Part shown: in pieces, positions 49,492-60,214 of the stretch
Numbering within the stretch: the stretch's first letter is position 1
Layout: each line of letters starts with the position of its first letter
The notes under the pieces: model-generated
What the model was told of the DNA's origin: nothing
Seen by the model: only the letters and a program-made list of their open reading frames with translations
Databases searched by the model: none
From: Merluccius polli
Taxonomy: Eukaryota > Chordata > Actinopteri > Gadiformes > Merlucciidae
NCBI GenBank assembly: GCA_030340625.1
Contig: JAOPHQ010004332.1
Location: 33,180 to 97,179, forward strand
Direction of reading: 5' to 3'
DNA length: 64,000 nucleotides
Translations under genes and position numbers: made by a program

Positions 49492-50125
49492 TTATGTCCC
49501 CTAACCTATTAGCTATCATCATCAACTTCAGATTTGTGTTTTTTGTAAACTGTATCTGTTATTGTGTAATATTAAGCATGTCACACCTGTTGTTTTTTTT
49601 GCTGGAGACAAAGACTCTATTGTAGTCTAAATCGTGCTTAATTTTCCTTTAGGTAAAATGCACTATATATTATTAAATTAGAAATCAAATATCCCGAGAA
49701 TAGTAATCCCACCCTACTCCTAATCCTTCCACTGCGGATGTAGCCTGGATCCAACACAGTAAGTGTATCATGCATCTGCAAGCAACTAGTAGTGTCTGGT
49801 TGAATTATACAGGTGCCAATTATTTTAGCAGATCTCAGATTGGCTTGTATAGTGAATGTATAATCCAAAATGCTGATCTGGAGTCATCTAATTACATTTT
49901 GGGTCCGCACACACGGATTTGTAATGTACACTGATACTGTCAAACAGGGACACCACAGTGGCCCACAGAGTTGCATATAGCATTTATAGATGTGCATTAA
50001 CATGCTTTTTCTGCAGGCATGATTTAAAGGGAGTAAATAGGTTTCATAGTGTCACCAATTTGGGACTAAATCCGGTTTAGGAATCCTTCAGCACGGTTTA
50101 ACCCACATAATTTTTTCAATTTTTC
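49492..50125 (-). repeat. Inner part of the right TIR of the giant element
   Basis: Reverse-complement match to 31795-32366 with about 70 extra bases near 49970-50035. It is separated from the outer part by the LTR element and unassigned sequence. Confidence 0.85.
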
Positions 50126-50228
50126 AAAGCGGATTTACATTTAACCCGTTCGTTTTCATAAGGATGATCTGGGACTTCAATTAAAAATTTAGTAAAAGGT
50201 AGCTCTTGTTAAAAAAATGTAACACTGC

Positions 50229-50304
<76 letters not shown>

Positions 50305-50876
50305 GCAGTGTTACATTTTATTATCCTTTCTGACTCCTCCCACTGCTGCTGTGTGCTGCTGCTCTGCTGGCTGTTGCGTATGTAGAAGACTACATTACCC
50401 ACAGTCCACATGGTGTGACGTCAACTGCCGGTGTTCGCTAGTTTTCTATTCAAAGTGTATTTTTAATATATTGAACGTGTCGTGTGTCCAAATTCAACAC
50501 TGCACTTTTCTGGGTCCCGATACATCCGCAGAGTGCGACGAACGGCCGTCTAGATAATGGACGAGATTATCGCAGACGGCAGACACACAGAGAGTCCTGC
50601 CTTATAGTTAGTTACATTGCAGACATCACGTCCTGCCGCACAGTGTGCTCTCTGTTTACGACACGTGTGAGAGCTGACAAAACGAAGGATCAGGCTTAGG
50701 TTCATGCTCAATGTAGCCGTTACCGATCAGTAAAAAAAAGCCTTGAACGGCCCGAGTCCGAGTCTTTGAGATCGGACCGGGACCGCATTCACCGAAAAAC
50801 AATATCAGGGTCAGAGCCAATCAGAGGCAGAGTAGGGGCACGTCTTCACAGAACGCGTTTGGGGAAACAAAATAAC
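50126..50876. other. Unassigned stretch with an (AT)n hairpin
   Basis: 50218-50315 is a (AT)n run flanked by perfect inverted copies of TAACACTGCTTATAATAT. The remaining 560 bp have moderate GC and no recognisable repeat or gene; they replace TIR sequence expected here (compare 31636-31794). Confidence 0.55.
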
Positions 50877-50954
50877 GCCACCTGGGAGAGGAAACACAAG
50901 CACATGGTCACCAACAAGTTATACATCCCATCCAGTAGGGGGGGGTATGTAACA
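50877..50954 (-). repeat. 3' LTR remnant of the third LTR element
   Basis: 78 bp nearly identical to the start of the 5' LTR (about 61975-62052), starting TGTTACATACC on the minus strand after a purine tract (AGGGTGGGGG). The remaining 400 bp are missing. Confidence 0.85.
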
Positions 50955-51038
50955 CCCCCACCCTAAGTTACTGGACAGTGCATCCTGCAAAGAAAAACAA
51001 AGTTAAACAAAATATAACATCTTGTCAGGATTTACTGT

Positions 51039-53924
51039 TCAGGAACCTACTGGGTCCAGACGCGACAATGCGTCAGCCAGAACATTATCCCTGCCACGGA
51101 TGTGTCTGACTTCAACATTGAAGGCCTGTAATCGCAAACTCCAACTCATCAAACGTCTATTCTTATTGCGCATCCTATGCAAAAACACAAGCGGATTATG
51201 ATCCGTATAGACAAGCACTGGAACGCTAGATGAGCCAACGTAAACCTCGAAATGTTCTAGAGCCCTAACACGCGCCAATGTCTCTTTTTCAATGGTGGAA
51301 TACCACTTCTGATGAGAATCGAGTTTTCTGGAAAAATAAACTGGGTGCTCTACCCCATCAGCACCATCCTGAAGAAGAACAGCGCCCACGCCAGTGTCAC
51401 TCGCATCAACGGCTAACTTAAAGGGATGGTCAAATCTCGGTGCAGCCAGGACAGGTGCCTTTAACAGAAGATTTTTGGTCTTTTCAAAAGCAGACTGGCA
51501 GGCATCAGACCACTTAAAGTCCACCTTCAGACTCAACAGATCAGTCAAGGGCGAGGCCACAGCGGAGACATTTTTACAGAATCCTCTATAATAGCCAACC
51601 ATCGCTAAATAACGGCGAAGCACAGTACGGGTTGTTGGAACAGGAAATGCCACAATACACTCCACCTTTGCCTGAACAGGACAAACCTGACCTCCCCCCA
51701 CCACCTTCCCAAGGTAGGTCACTGTGGCCTGCCCAAACTCACATTTAGACAGGTTAACAGTCAGACCAGCCTCCTTCAGACGGCAAAACACTGTACGCAG
51801 ATGCTCCAGATGTTCCACCCACGACTCAGAACACAACCAAATCATCGAGATATGCCTCACAGAAGGATAACCCAGCAAGAACAACATTCACCAAACGCTG
51901 AAAGGTAGCCGGCGCATTACGCATGCCAAAGGCCATGACAGTGTATTGAAGAAAGTCATCAGGCGTAACAAACGCAGAGATCTCTTTTGCACGCTCGGTC
52001 AACAGGACTTGCCAATATCCTTTTAGTAGATCTAATTTGGTAACAAACCTGGCTCCCCCAACATGATCTACACAATCTTCCATCCTCGGAAGAGGATAGC
52101 AGTCAGGCTTCGTTACACCATTCACTTTTCGAAAATCCGTGCAAAAACGATCATCCCCATTAACCTTATCAACCAGCAAGCACGGGGAGCTCCAAGCACT
52201 ACAGCTGGGCTCAGCAATGTCATGCTGCACCATATACTCTACCTGCTCCTTAAGACGGCGGCGTTTGTCTGGGTTAGCACGATATGGATGCTGTTTGATG
52301 GGGCGTGAATCACCCACATCAATATCATGAGTCAAAAGGTGTGTCTGAGAGGGAACATCAGCAAACAGTGCCCTGTTAGAGTCAATTACTTCAATCAAAT
52401 CTGAGCACTGCACCTCAGAAAGATGAGACAAATGAGTAGGCAGATTTTTCAAGACCTCAGAGTTTGACAGCTTCCCCTGGGTCAGAGCCACAGACAGCAC
52501 TCCGTCAGCCATGTCAGCCCCGAACAGCGCAATAAGCCCAACACGCGGCGCAGCAACTTCAGCACCGGCCAGCGCCACAGAGGTCACAGCCGCCCCCTCT
52601 GCCCCGGAACTAGACCCCATCCCAAGCTGTACACTCTCCCTATCACAATAAGCTTTTAACATATTGACGTGACAGAGACGAGTTGTACGCCGTCGATCAG
52701 GAGTGGCTACAAGATAGTCTCTATCACCAACCTTCTCCTGGACCAGGTAAGGACCACTATAATGAGCCTGTAAGCTAGACCCAGATAGAGGCAGCAGCAC
52801 TAAGACTTTGTCACCAGGCAAAAAATCTCTGCTCTTAGCGCTTATCATACCAGCCCTTCATCCTAGCCTGCGCTGCTCCAAGATTACCTCTAGCAATCTC
52901 ACAAGCACGGCGTAGCCTAAACCTGAAGTTACTGACATAATCCAGCAGGTTTTGCTCTGTCCCTTCACCCAGCCACTTGTCCTTTAAGAGCTTCAAGGGA
53001 CCACGCACAGCATGAGAGAAGACTAATTCTGCTGGACTAAATCCAAGAGACTCCTGAACCACCTCCCTGATAGCAAACATTTGCATGTGAACCCCCTCAT
53101 CTCAGTCCTTCTCAAACTCCAGGCAATAAATGTGCAACATCGTCTTTAATGTCTGGTGAAAGCGCTCAAGTGCACCTTGACTTTCAGGATGGTACGCGCT
53201 AGAATAGCAGTGTTTAATCTCGAGCTGCTTCAACACCTGAGCAAACACCCGTGACATAAGATTTGATCCCTGGTCTGTCTGCACAACCTTTGGCAGACCA
53301 AACAAGGAAAAAAACCTTGTGAGAGCTTTTACAACCACAGGAGTCGTGATTTTACGCACAGGAAACACTTCTGGAAATCGAGTGGACGCACACATCAATG
53401 TCAATAAAAACTTGTTACCAGATTTTGTACGCGGAAGTGGGCCCACACAGTCAACCAAGACACGCTCAAATGGTTCACACACTACAGGAATTGGATAGAG
53501 TGGAGCAGGAGGAATCGTCTGGTTTGGTTTACCCGCTATCTGACATACATGACAGGACCTACAGTAATGCGCAACATCCCTCTTTAACCCAGGCCAAAAG
53601 AAATGCCATAAAATACGGTTGTAAGTTTTCCGGACCCCCAAGTGACCGGCAAGAGGATTTTCATGTGCCAGACTCAAGATTTCTGCTCGATATGAACCTG
53701 GAATAACAATCTGAGTCACAACACTCCAGCCATCTTTAACAGAGGCATTCAAAGGTGTCCACTTACGCCTGAGCAGGCCGTCCACCACAAAATAACCTGT
53801 TGACAAAGACAACGTTATTTCCAGCTACCGCAGCTTCAAACAAAGGAGACAAGATAGCATCCTTTTTTTGTTCAACAATTAATTGCTCACGAGACAGACA
53901 AGTTTTTTAATTTTAGGAACAGTT
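51039..53924 (-). pseudogene. Gmr1-like pol: integrase, RT, RNase H
   Basis: Read on the minus strand: integrase (53812-53102) with the zinc-binding His and Cys residues (AGHLG, CRSCHVC) and core motifs LVDCVGPL, VQTDQGSN and the Glu of GALERF; a TGA at 53102-53104; the integrase C-terminal part (53086-52835); a frameshift; then RT (52848-51826) with AYLDDLVVF; a second frameshift near 51850; and RNase H (51887-51039) with LAVDASDTG, YTDHNPL and NVLADALSRL. Integrase precedes RT, the Gmr1 order. At least one nonsense codon and two frameshifts make it inactive. 53813-53924 reads as degraded protease-integrase linker. Confidence 0.88.
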
Positions 53925-55530
53925 TTAACACGCAGTCACAGCAACGTCTGGAGGACAAGCGCAATTATTACCAGGATCACAGAGAAAACTGTCACTCAAA
54001 TCAACCTCCTCATCCTCCTTTTTACCCATAGATTGAGTCACAGCACAGGCTGTAAAAACTTTAGGAAACTTTTGAGCAAGTTCATCTGGAGACTGCCTAA
54101 CAGGGACCGGTGTAATTTCAGGCGTAACAAGCACTTTTCCGCCAGCCAAATCATTCCCCATTAAAAATGCAACTCCCTGAATCGGGAAACTAGGGCGCAC
54201 CCCCACAACTACTTCACCGGACACCAAATCTGATGCAACCAAGATTTTATGCAGCGGCACACCTATGTTCTTCATACCCAGACCCAACACCGGAACATCA
54301 GAGCCGACAGCAGACTCAGAACCAAGTGGCAACACCCCCTCCAGAATAAGAGACAGAGGCAGCCGTGTCCGGCAGCATCCTCACCGTAAACTTAAGACTG
54401 CTGCCAGGCAACGAGACAACACCATCCATCAAAAAAGGAGTGAAGTCATCCAGCCCACCGGACATTTCATCAGACAGCACAGGTTTATTTATGACTCCAA
54501 ACTTGTTTACTAAAGCTACTGATTTAACATTTCGCTTGTTCAACACAGGGCAGCCTGCCACAATATGCCCCTTCTTCTTACAATAGAAACACGTCACATT
54601 ATCTTTTAGATCCTCCCTGTCAGTCTTAATATCAGGCTCTGGGGAACCAGATCCTCTGCCACCCCGAGACACCTCAGCCAAAACTTCAACTCCGTCCTTC
54701 CCGTTACCACGGAGGCTTTCAAAAGGCTTATTAACATAACTGAAAGGGCGATCCACAAAAACGGCCTTGTGAGTGATGACATATTCATCAACCAAAACAG
54801 CAGCTTTAAAAATATCACAAACTTTATTCTCATTTAAATATGTTGACACGTTCTCTGGGAGACAGTTTTTGAAGTCCTCTACCAGCACTAACTGTTTAAG
54901 CCGCGCAAAATCATTAATGTTATTAGATGTACACCAGCGATCAAAGAGAGCTTCTTTCTCACGAGCAAATTCCACATAAGTTTGGTATCCTTGCTTTTTC
55001 AGCCTACGAAATTTCTGCCGGTACGCTTCAGGCACCAGCTCGTACGCTCGAAGCACCGCAGCTTTTACTTTGTCATACCCAAGACACTCCTCCGCCGGAA
55101 GCAAAGCGTAAACTTTCTGCGCTTTACCGCTCAGGACGCACTGCAAGAGCACAGTCCACACATGCTTCGGCAACTTCAGCGTAGAAGCCACGCGCTCAAA
55201 CGTGATGAAATATTTATCGACATCCTTTTCATCAAAAGGAGGGACCAAACGAATGTTTCTACTCACGTCAAAATCTGCGGATTTAGCAGAAACTTGAGAA
55301 ACACCAAGCTCTAACTCACGCAGGCGGATTTTCGTTTGCTGCTCAAGCTTTTTTGTTTCAAGATCATTCACATACTGCAGTTCTTTCTCCTTTAAAGCCA
55401 AACGCTGTAACTCAACTTCCAACTCTTTAAGTCTTACCGTTTCATCAAGGATTTGACTTGATCGATCTGCAGATTTAGGAGTACTCTGCACCTGGGGCAG
55501 AATATCCTTACTAATCAAAGCAGCATATAA
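53925..55530 (-). pseudogene. Gmr1-like gag (C-terminal part) and protease
   Basis: Gag frame from about 55530 to 54316: coiled-coil region rich in Glu/Leu/Lys, a SCAN-like capsid (RAYELVPEAYRQKFR, FKNCLPENVSTYLNE), and one CCHC zinc knuckle (CFYCKKKGHIVAGC). The end of this frame contains the retropepsin active-site Asp (LPDTAAS); a one-base shift near 54340 moves the rest of protease (54335-53925) to another frame. The gag N-terminus is 5.5 kb away at 61036-61176, across the DIRS-type insertion. Gag packages the RNA; protease cleaves the polyprotein. Confidence 0.85.
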
Positions 55531-55571
55531 CGAGAGTTACGGATGTAACTACGGTTCTATGAATCCTGGAT

Positions 55572-55716
55572 GACCGCCAGAGGCGGTGCTGAAAGCACTG
55601 GATATATCCACCTCGCGCATGCGCATTTCGAGTACCTAATACCAACATAGTCACCTGTGACCCCCACATGACACCGGGAAGGCTATAACTTCCGGTGTTG
55701 TTAGAGGATCTGTTCC
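55572..55716 (+). repeat. DIRS inverted terminal repeat, 3' side of the element
   Basis: Pairs with 60873-61017 at 142 of 145 positions. It opens with two small hairpins in a row: ACCGCC-AGA-GGCGGT and GTGCT-GAA-AGCAC. Confidence 0.95.
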
Positions 55717-55766
55717 CAGAATCTTCTCGCGAAAACAAGGATTCTGAGTGACTAGACACTCTGGCA

Positions 55767-55862
55767 GTCATCCAGGATTCATAGAACCGTAGTTACATCC
55801 GTAACTCTCGTTCTATTTCATCCTTACTGACCACCAGAGGCGGTGCTGAAAGCACTGGATGA
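55767..55862 (-). repeat. DIRS internal complementary region
   Basis: 55767-55810 is the exact reverse complement of the left terminus (55531-55574, 44 bp). It is joined directly to a copy of the right terminus (TTCTATTTCATCCTTACTGA and onwards). This is the fused-ends structure that DIRS-1 elements are thought to use as a template for joining their ends in a circular intermediate. Confidence 0.93.
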
Positions 55863-55899
55863 CCATACCAACAATGTCACAAAGAAGCCAACACCCACC

Positions 55900-58752
55900 T
55901 CACTCCTTGGAGTCAGCCGAGCTTGGCCGTAGGACCGCCGCCATTGGACAGTGGTCGGCGACGTTGACACGATAAAACCGTGTGAAAGTGCCAGGCGTTG
56001 CCCATGATGCTGCAGCACAGATAGCCTCCAGGGGCACCCCTCTTAGTGCAGCCCATGAGGTTGCAACGCTTCTGGTGGAGTGGCACCTCACCCCAGATGG
56101 TGGGGGGCGGCCACTGGCCCCATAGGCGTGCATGATGGCGTCGACGACCCAATGGGACAGTCGCTGTTTCGACAGAGCACAACCCCTGTTAGGGCCGCTG
56201 TGACGCACAAACAATTGCTCTGACTGTCTGATGCCGGCAGTAGCAGCAATGTAGGCCCTAAGCGCCCGTACTGGGCAGAGCAGCTCAGATCTACCCTCCT
56301 CCGATGGGGAGTCGAAGCGAGCGAGCCGGATAGGCTGGTTGAGATGGGTGCGTGAATGCACCTTGGGTAGAAAAGCCACATTCGGCCATAAGACTACCCC
56401 TGAGCCATCAGGGTTCCACCGCAGGCACGTCTCTGCCACAGATGGCGCCTGCAACTCCCCGACCCGCTTTGCGGATGTAATGGCAAGCAGGAAAGCCACC
56501 TTCATGGACAGCCACTTTAACCCTACCTGGGTCAAGGGCTCAAACGGCGGTAGCGACATGGCCTCCAACACCAGCGGCAGGTCCCATGCTGGGGCTCTCA
56601 GGGTCCTAGGGGGACGCAGCCGCAGAGCCCCTCTAAGGAAGAGGGACACCAGCCTGCGGCACCCCACCGTGGCTCCGTCGACCCCTTCATGCCGGGAAGA
56701 AATAGCAGCCACATAGACCCTCAGGGTGGAGTGGGAGCGACCACTATCGAGGAGGGACTGCAGGAACTCCAGCACGATGGCCACGGGGCAGCGTACTGGG
56801 TCCGCTGCCTTCCCGTTACACCAGTCGGAGAACAGCTTCCATCTGTTCTCATACTGTGCCCTAGTGGATGGTGCCCTGGCGTTCAGGATAGTGTTCCTAA
56901 CAGACGCCGTACAGAAGCTCAGCAGTGGGTCGGGCCCTGCAGTGGCCACACCCAGAGCTGGAGGCGGCGGGGGTCTGGGTGCCAAATTCGACCCCCCAGT
57001 TGTGACAGGAGGTCCTTCCTGTCGGGGAGGCGCCATGGAGAGCTGCAGCAGAGCCTGCGCAGCAGTGGAAACCAGAGTCTCCCTGGCCAACAGGGGGCCA
57101 CCAGAAGTAGCCTGTGACCCCGCAGGAGCACCCTCTGAAGTGTGGGAAGAATCAGCAGCAGTGGTGGGAAGGCGTACAGAGGACTCATTGGCCAGTCGTG
57201 AGCCAAGGCGTCCTGTCCGAGGGGACTGGTCACCTCCGTCCAGGAGAACCAGAGGGGGCAGTGAGCGGATTCCTCTGAGGCAAAGAGGTCCACTTCCGCC
57301 CTGCCAAAGAGACCCCATATCCTCTCCACCACCTCCAGGTGAAGCCGCCACTCCCCCGGTGGGGGCTTCTGTCGCGACAGGAAGTCCGCGACCTGGTTCC
57401 GGTCGCCTGGGATGAAGACTGCCCGCATGCTGGCCAGGCGGGGATACGCCCAGGTCAGCAGGCTCTGAGATACCCGGAGTAGCCGTGCAGACCGAGTGCC
57501 CTCTTGGTGGTTGATCTGGGCAACGGTGGACTTGTTGTCCGATCGGACCAGCACGTGTTTGCCTTCTAGCTGAGGCAGAAAGTGGTTCAGTGCCAGTTGC
57601 ACCGCACGGAGCTCTAGCACGTTGATATGTGCGTTGCCCTGGGCCGGCCACAGCCCCTGGGCAGTCCTGCCCTGCCACACCGCTCCCCATCCCGAGAGGC
57701 AAGCGTCTGTGGTGACCAACTCCCGACGGGACGGGATGGCACCCATGGGTACGCCGGCCGACAGATATGGCCTCCTTCTCCATGGGGATAGAGAGAGGAG
57801 GCATCGCTGCGACACCCTGACCTTCCGGTGCCTGTGCCACTTGGGGTCCAGATGGAGACTGTTCAGCCACATCTGCAGTGGCCGCAGGGACAGCAAGCCG
57901 AGAGACACCACAGCTGAGGCAGCTGTAAGTTTGCCCAGGAGCTGGAGGAAGAGAATGAACGGCACCATCCTGCCACACTCGAAGAGGGGGAGGCGGAGGA
58001 GGATGTCGTCCACCCACCGTGGTGACAGAGAGGCCCTCATGGCGTCTGAGTCGAGAACCATCCCCAGGTATGTGACCTGCTGAGATGGGTCCAGGTGGCT
58101 CTTCAGCAAATTCACTGTCAGGCCCAGCCGGGCCGTGTGCTGAAGCAGCCGAGCCGTATCCCCAGCCACCTGAGACTGGGACGGTGCGCAGACCAGCCAG
58201 TCGTCCAGATATGGCAGGACCTTCATGCCCTGCCTTTGCAGGGGTGCGAGAGCTGCCGCAACAACCCTGGTGAATACCCTCGGAGAGAGGGAGAGGCTGA
58301 AGGGAAGTACCCTGAACTGGAAGTGCCGGCCGCGAAAGGCAAACCTCAGGAAGCACTGATGGTGGGATGCAATCGGGACGTGGATGTATGCGTCCTTCAA
58401 GTCTATGGTGGTGAACCATTCGCCCCTGTCCACCACCCGCAGTGTGTCTGATGCGGTGAGCATGTGGAAAGGTAGTACCTTCAGGAACTTGTTGAGTCCC
58501 CTCAGGTCGAGAATGGGACGAAATCCGCCATCTTTTTTTGCCACGAGGAAGTACCTCGAGTAGAAACCTCTGGGGTGGAGCAGAGGATCCACTGGCTCGA
58601 TGGCTCCCTTGGCCAGGAGGGCGGACAACTCCTGGCTCAGAGCTAAGGCCTTCGCCGGGTCGCTGACGATAGTCATTTTGACCCAGCTGCAGGCTAGGGG
58701 CCGGCGTCGGAACTGCAATTCGTACCCTTGGGTTAAGGTGGACACTACCCAA
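55900..58752 (-). CDS. DIRS tyrosine recombinase (recognisable part about 56913-55900)
   Basis: A 950-codon frame, of which only the last 337 codons have recombinase features: an N-terminal SAM-like helical region (STRAQYENRWKLFSDWC), the first Arg in SAKRVGEL (residue 763), HSTRSVATSW (His 891, Arg 894) and the nucleophile Tyr in FTRFYRV (927). It would integrate the circular DNA copy. The first 613 codons overlap the RT/RNase H gene in another frame and look like translated shadow, so the true start is unclear; internal initiation or frameshifting from pol are options. The Tyr, His and Arg residues are present, so the enzyme could be functional. Confidence 0.85.
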   Translation of the reverse strand: MGSVHLNPRVRIAVPTPAPSLQLGQNDYRQRPGEGLSSEPGVVRPPGQGSHRASGSSAPPQRFLLEVLPRGKKRWRISSHSRPEGTQQVPEGTTFPHAHRIRHTAGGGQGRMVHHHRLEGRIHPRPDCIPPSVLPEVCLSRPALPVQGTSLQPLPLSEGIHQGCCGSSRTPAKAGHEGPAISGRLAGLRTVPVSGGWGYGSAASAHGPAGPDSEFAEEPPGPISAGHIPGDGSRLRRHEGLSVTTVGGRHPPPPPPLRVWQDGAVHSLPPAPGQTYSCLSCGVSRLAVPAATADVAEQSPSGPQVAQAPEGQGVAAMPPLSIPMEKEAISVGRRTHGCHPVPSGVGHHRRLPLGMGSGVAGQDCPGAVAGPGQRTYQRARAPCGATGTEPLSASARRQTRAGPIGQQVHRCPDQPPRGHSVCTATPGISEPADLGVSPPGQHAGSLHPRRPEPGRGLPVATEAPTGGVAASPGGGGEDMGSLWQGGSGPLCLRGIRSLPPLVLLDGGDQSPRTGRLGSRLANESSVRLPTTAADSSHTSEGAPAGSQATSGGPLLARETLVSTAAQALLQLSMAPPRQEGPPVTTGGSNLAPRPPPPPALGVATAGPDPLLSFCTASVRNTILNARAPSTRAQYENRWKLFSDWCNGKAADPVRCPVAIVLEFLQSLLDSGRSHSTLRVYVAAISSRHEGVDGATVGCRRLVSLFLRGALRLRPPRTLRAPAWDLPLVLEAMSLPPFEPLTQVGLKWLSMKVAFLLAITSAKRVGELQAPSVAETCLRWNPDGSGVVLWPNVAFLPKVHSRTHLNQPIRLARFDSPSEEGRSELLCPVRALRAYIAATAGIRQSEQLFVRHSGPNRGCALSKQRLSHWVVDAIMHAYGASGRPPPSGVRCHSTRSVATSWAALRGVPLEAICAAASWATPGTFTRFYRVNVADHCPMAAVLRPSSADSKE

Positions 58753-58970
58753 GGGTCTGAAGTACAGGCAGCCCAGTAATTGAGCTGCTGCTGGGAAAAA
58801 CAGCCGACGACCGACTCCGTGGGCCTAGCGCCCGCCCCCCCGGCCTCTTGAGGCTCTGGGGGGGCGTTGGTTAGGCCGTGCGGCACGTGGCTGCCAAGGG
58901 GGTGGACGCTCGGGGGCCCGAAACCCCTCCGCGGGCTGTTGGACCGGCCTCTGAGACCTCCGTAGGCCAC
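56919..58970 (-). CDS. DIRS reverse transcriptase / RNase H
   Basis: 683 codons without internal stop. RT spans roughly residues 85-320 with FRPILDLRGLN, TTIDLKDAYIHVP (first catalytic Asp, about 190), and YLDDWLV (254-260). RNase H follows with TTDACLSGWG (421), ELRAVQLAL (453) and VRSDNKST (477). The C-terminal part after residue 540 (EVDLFASEES, LLVAPCWPG) is the conserved extension found in DIRS pol, sometimes compared to a methyltransferase. It copies element RNA into DNA. It overlaps the recombinase frame and ends within a few bases of where recombinase similarity begins. Confidence 0.9.
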   Translation of the reverse strand: MAYGGLRGRSNSPRRGFGPPSVHPLGSHVPHGLTNAPPEPQEAGGAGARPTESVVGCFSQQQLNYWAACTSDPWVVSTLTQGYELQFRRRPLACSWVKMTIVSDPAKALALSQELSALLAKGAIEPVDPLLHPRGFYSRYFLVAKKDGGFRPILDLRGLNKFLKVLPFHMLTASDTLRVVDRGEWFTTIDLKDAYIHVPIASHHQCFLRFAFRGRHFQFRVLPFSLSLSPRVFTRVVAAALAPLQRQGMKVLPYLDDWLVCAPSQSQVAGDTARLLQHTARLGLTVNLLKSHLDPSQQVTYLGMVLDSDAMRASLSPRWVDDILLRLPLFECGRMVPFILFLQLLGKLTAASAVVSLGLLSLRPLQMWLNSLHLDPKWHRHRKVRVSQRCLLSLSPWRRRPYLSAGVPMGAIPSRRELVTTDACLSGWGAVWQGRTAQGLWPAQGNAHINVLELRAVQLALNHFLPQLEGKHVLVRSDNKSTVAQINHQEGTRSARLLRVSQSLLTWAYPRLASMRAVFIPGDRNQVADFLSRQKPPPGEWRLHLEVVERIWGLFGRAEVDLFASEESAHCPLWFSWTEVTSPLGQDALAHDWPMSPLYAFPPLLLILPTLQRVLLRGHRLLLVAPCWPGRLWFPLLRRLCCSSPWRLPDRKDLLSQLGGRIWHPDPRRLQLWVWPLQGPTHC

Positions 58971-60214
58971 CAGGGTAGTCAGGCTGGGAGCGCCGCTGGG
59001 GAGTAGCCACGGGGCCCCTAGGCCTGCTAGGAGCGGACATGCTCCTGTGGAGCCCAGATAGCTCCTGTCTGGTCTGCCTTGCCCGGGCAGCCCTCTCTAG
59101 TGCCTCCAGTGCAGCTGCCCCAAACAGCTCCCCTGGTTCCACTGGCACCGCACGGAGGACCTTCCTGCAGGTCTCCGTCAGGGGTTATTGAGCCAGCCAA
59201 ACTTGGCGGCGAGTCTGGACGAGGGTGGACATTGTGCGCCCCAACTCCCTTGCCATGAGGGCAAAAGCCTGCAGTGAGGCGTCGCTCAGAGACTGCAGAG
59301 ACGGCTCGACCTGAGCCTGCTGCAGGGAGGTTGAGAGGCCCAGCAGCAGGTGGGAGAGGGAATTGCCAATGCGGCCCATGCGTGCTGCCGAGTCGTAGGC
59401 CTTAGTCAGAAGGTCGTCCGTGACCCTGCACTGCGGCCGGGGACACCTGGCATCCGGCCTCAGGGCCTCATCAGGGGCCAAGATGAGGGATGCAATGGCC
59501 GGCTCAACCGGCGGCATACGGCCCAGCCCCACCTGTGCCGCATCCTGCATGGCAGCCAAGTTCCGGGCATCCGTGGTGGAGTGGGAAAGGGCCCTGGAGT
59601 CCCTCCAACACGCGTGGAGCTCCTTCACATACTCCTCTGAAGGGGGAACGGTGAATGTGGCAAGGGTTGCGCCTAAAAAAAGCGCTGGTCTGACCCGGGT
59701 CCGTCTGCGGGGCATCGAGCCCCAGGCGAGCCAGAGCCCCGCGCATAATGCCCGCCATGGACGTGTCCGCTGCACCCTGCAGAGAGCCCTGAGCAGAGGA
59801 GCAGGAGGCCTCTCCCAGTGTGTGGGAGGCGTCGTCTTCTGTGCTAGCTTCATTAAAGAAGCTAGCCGAAGCCGCGAGCGACAGGGCGTCGTCCAGTGGC
59901 GGCCCATCCTCCAAGGGAGGGTCAGGCTGTAATCCAGCCTGCCCCCGACCAGTCCCAGGTTGAAGAGCCAGGAGGAGCGACTTCATGTGCTCCATGTCTG
60001 CTGCTAATTGGTCCACCTTGGAGGACAGCTCGCCCCTCGCCTTCTTTCTGGGGGGGGCACCATTAGCCGCCGCTCCGCCGTGCCGGGGCCGAGAGCGACC
60101 GGGCAGATTTTGGGGGAGCCCCGTCAAGAGAGAGGGGTCGCCAGCTATCGCCCGTTGCTCCATCTCTGCCAGCCTATCCAGCCTGAGTGCCCACGGCAGG
60201 GGCCTACAGTTCAT
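58825..60214 (-). pseudogene. DIRS gag-like ORF1, frameshift and nonsense
   Basis: Starts near 60214 and encodes a basic/Pro-rich region, a predicted coiled coil (SSKVDQLAADMEHMKSLLLA) and, after a shift at a T7 run near 59675 (minus strand), a helical capsid-like segment (59660-59185: TVPPSEEYVKELHACW, RMGRIGNSLSHLLLG). A TAA at 59185-59187 interrupts; the same frame continues to 58825 with an Arg/Pro-rich tail (GRGGGR). It is the expected ORF1 by position; I rely on context more than on motif for its function. Confidence 0.7.

Noticed and set aside
56339..57415. Plus-strand frames opposite DIRS pol and recombinase
   Set aside because: Antisense shadows in GC-rich coding DNA without recognisable domains.
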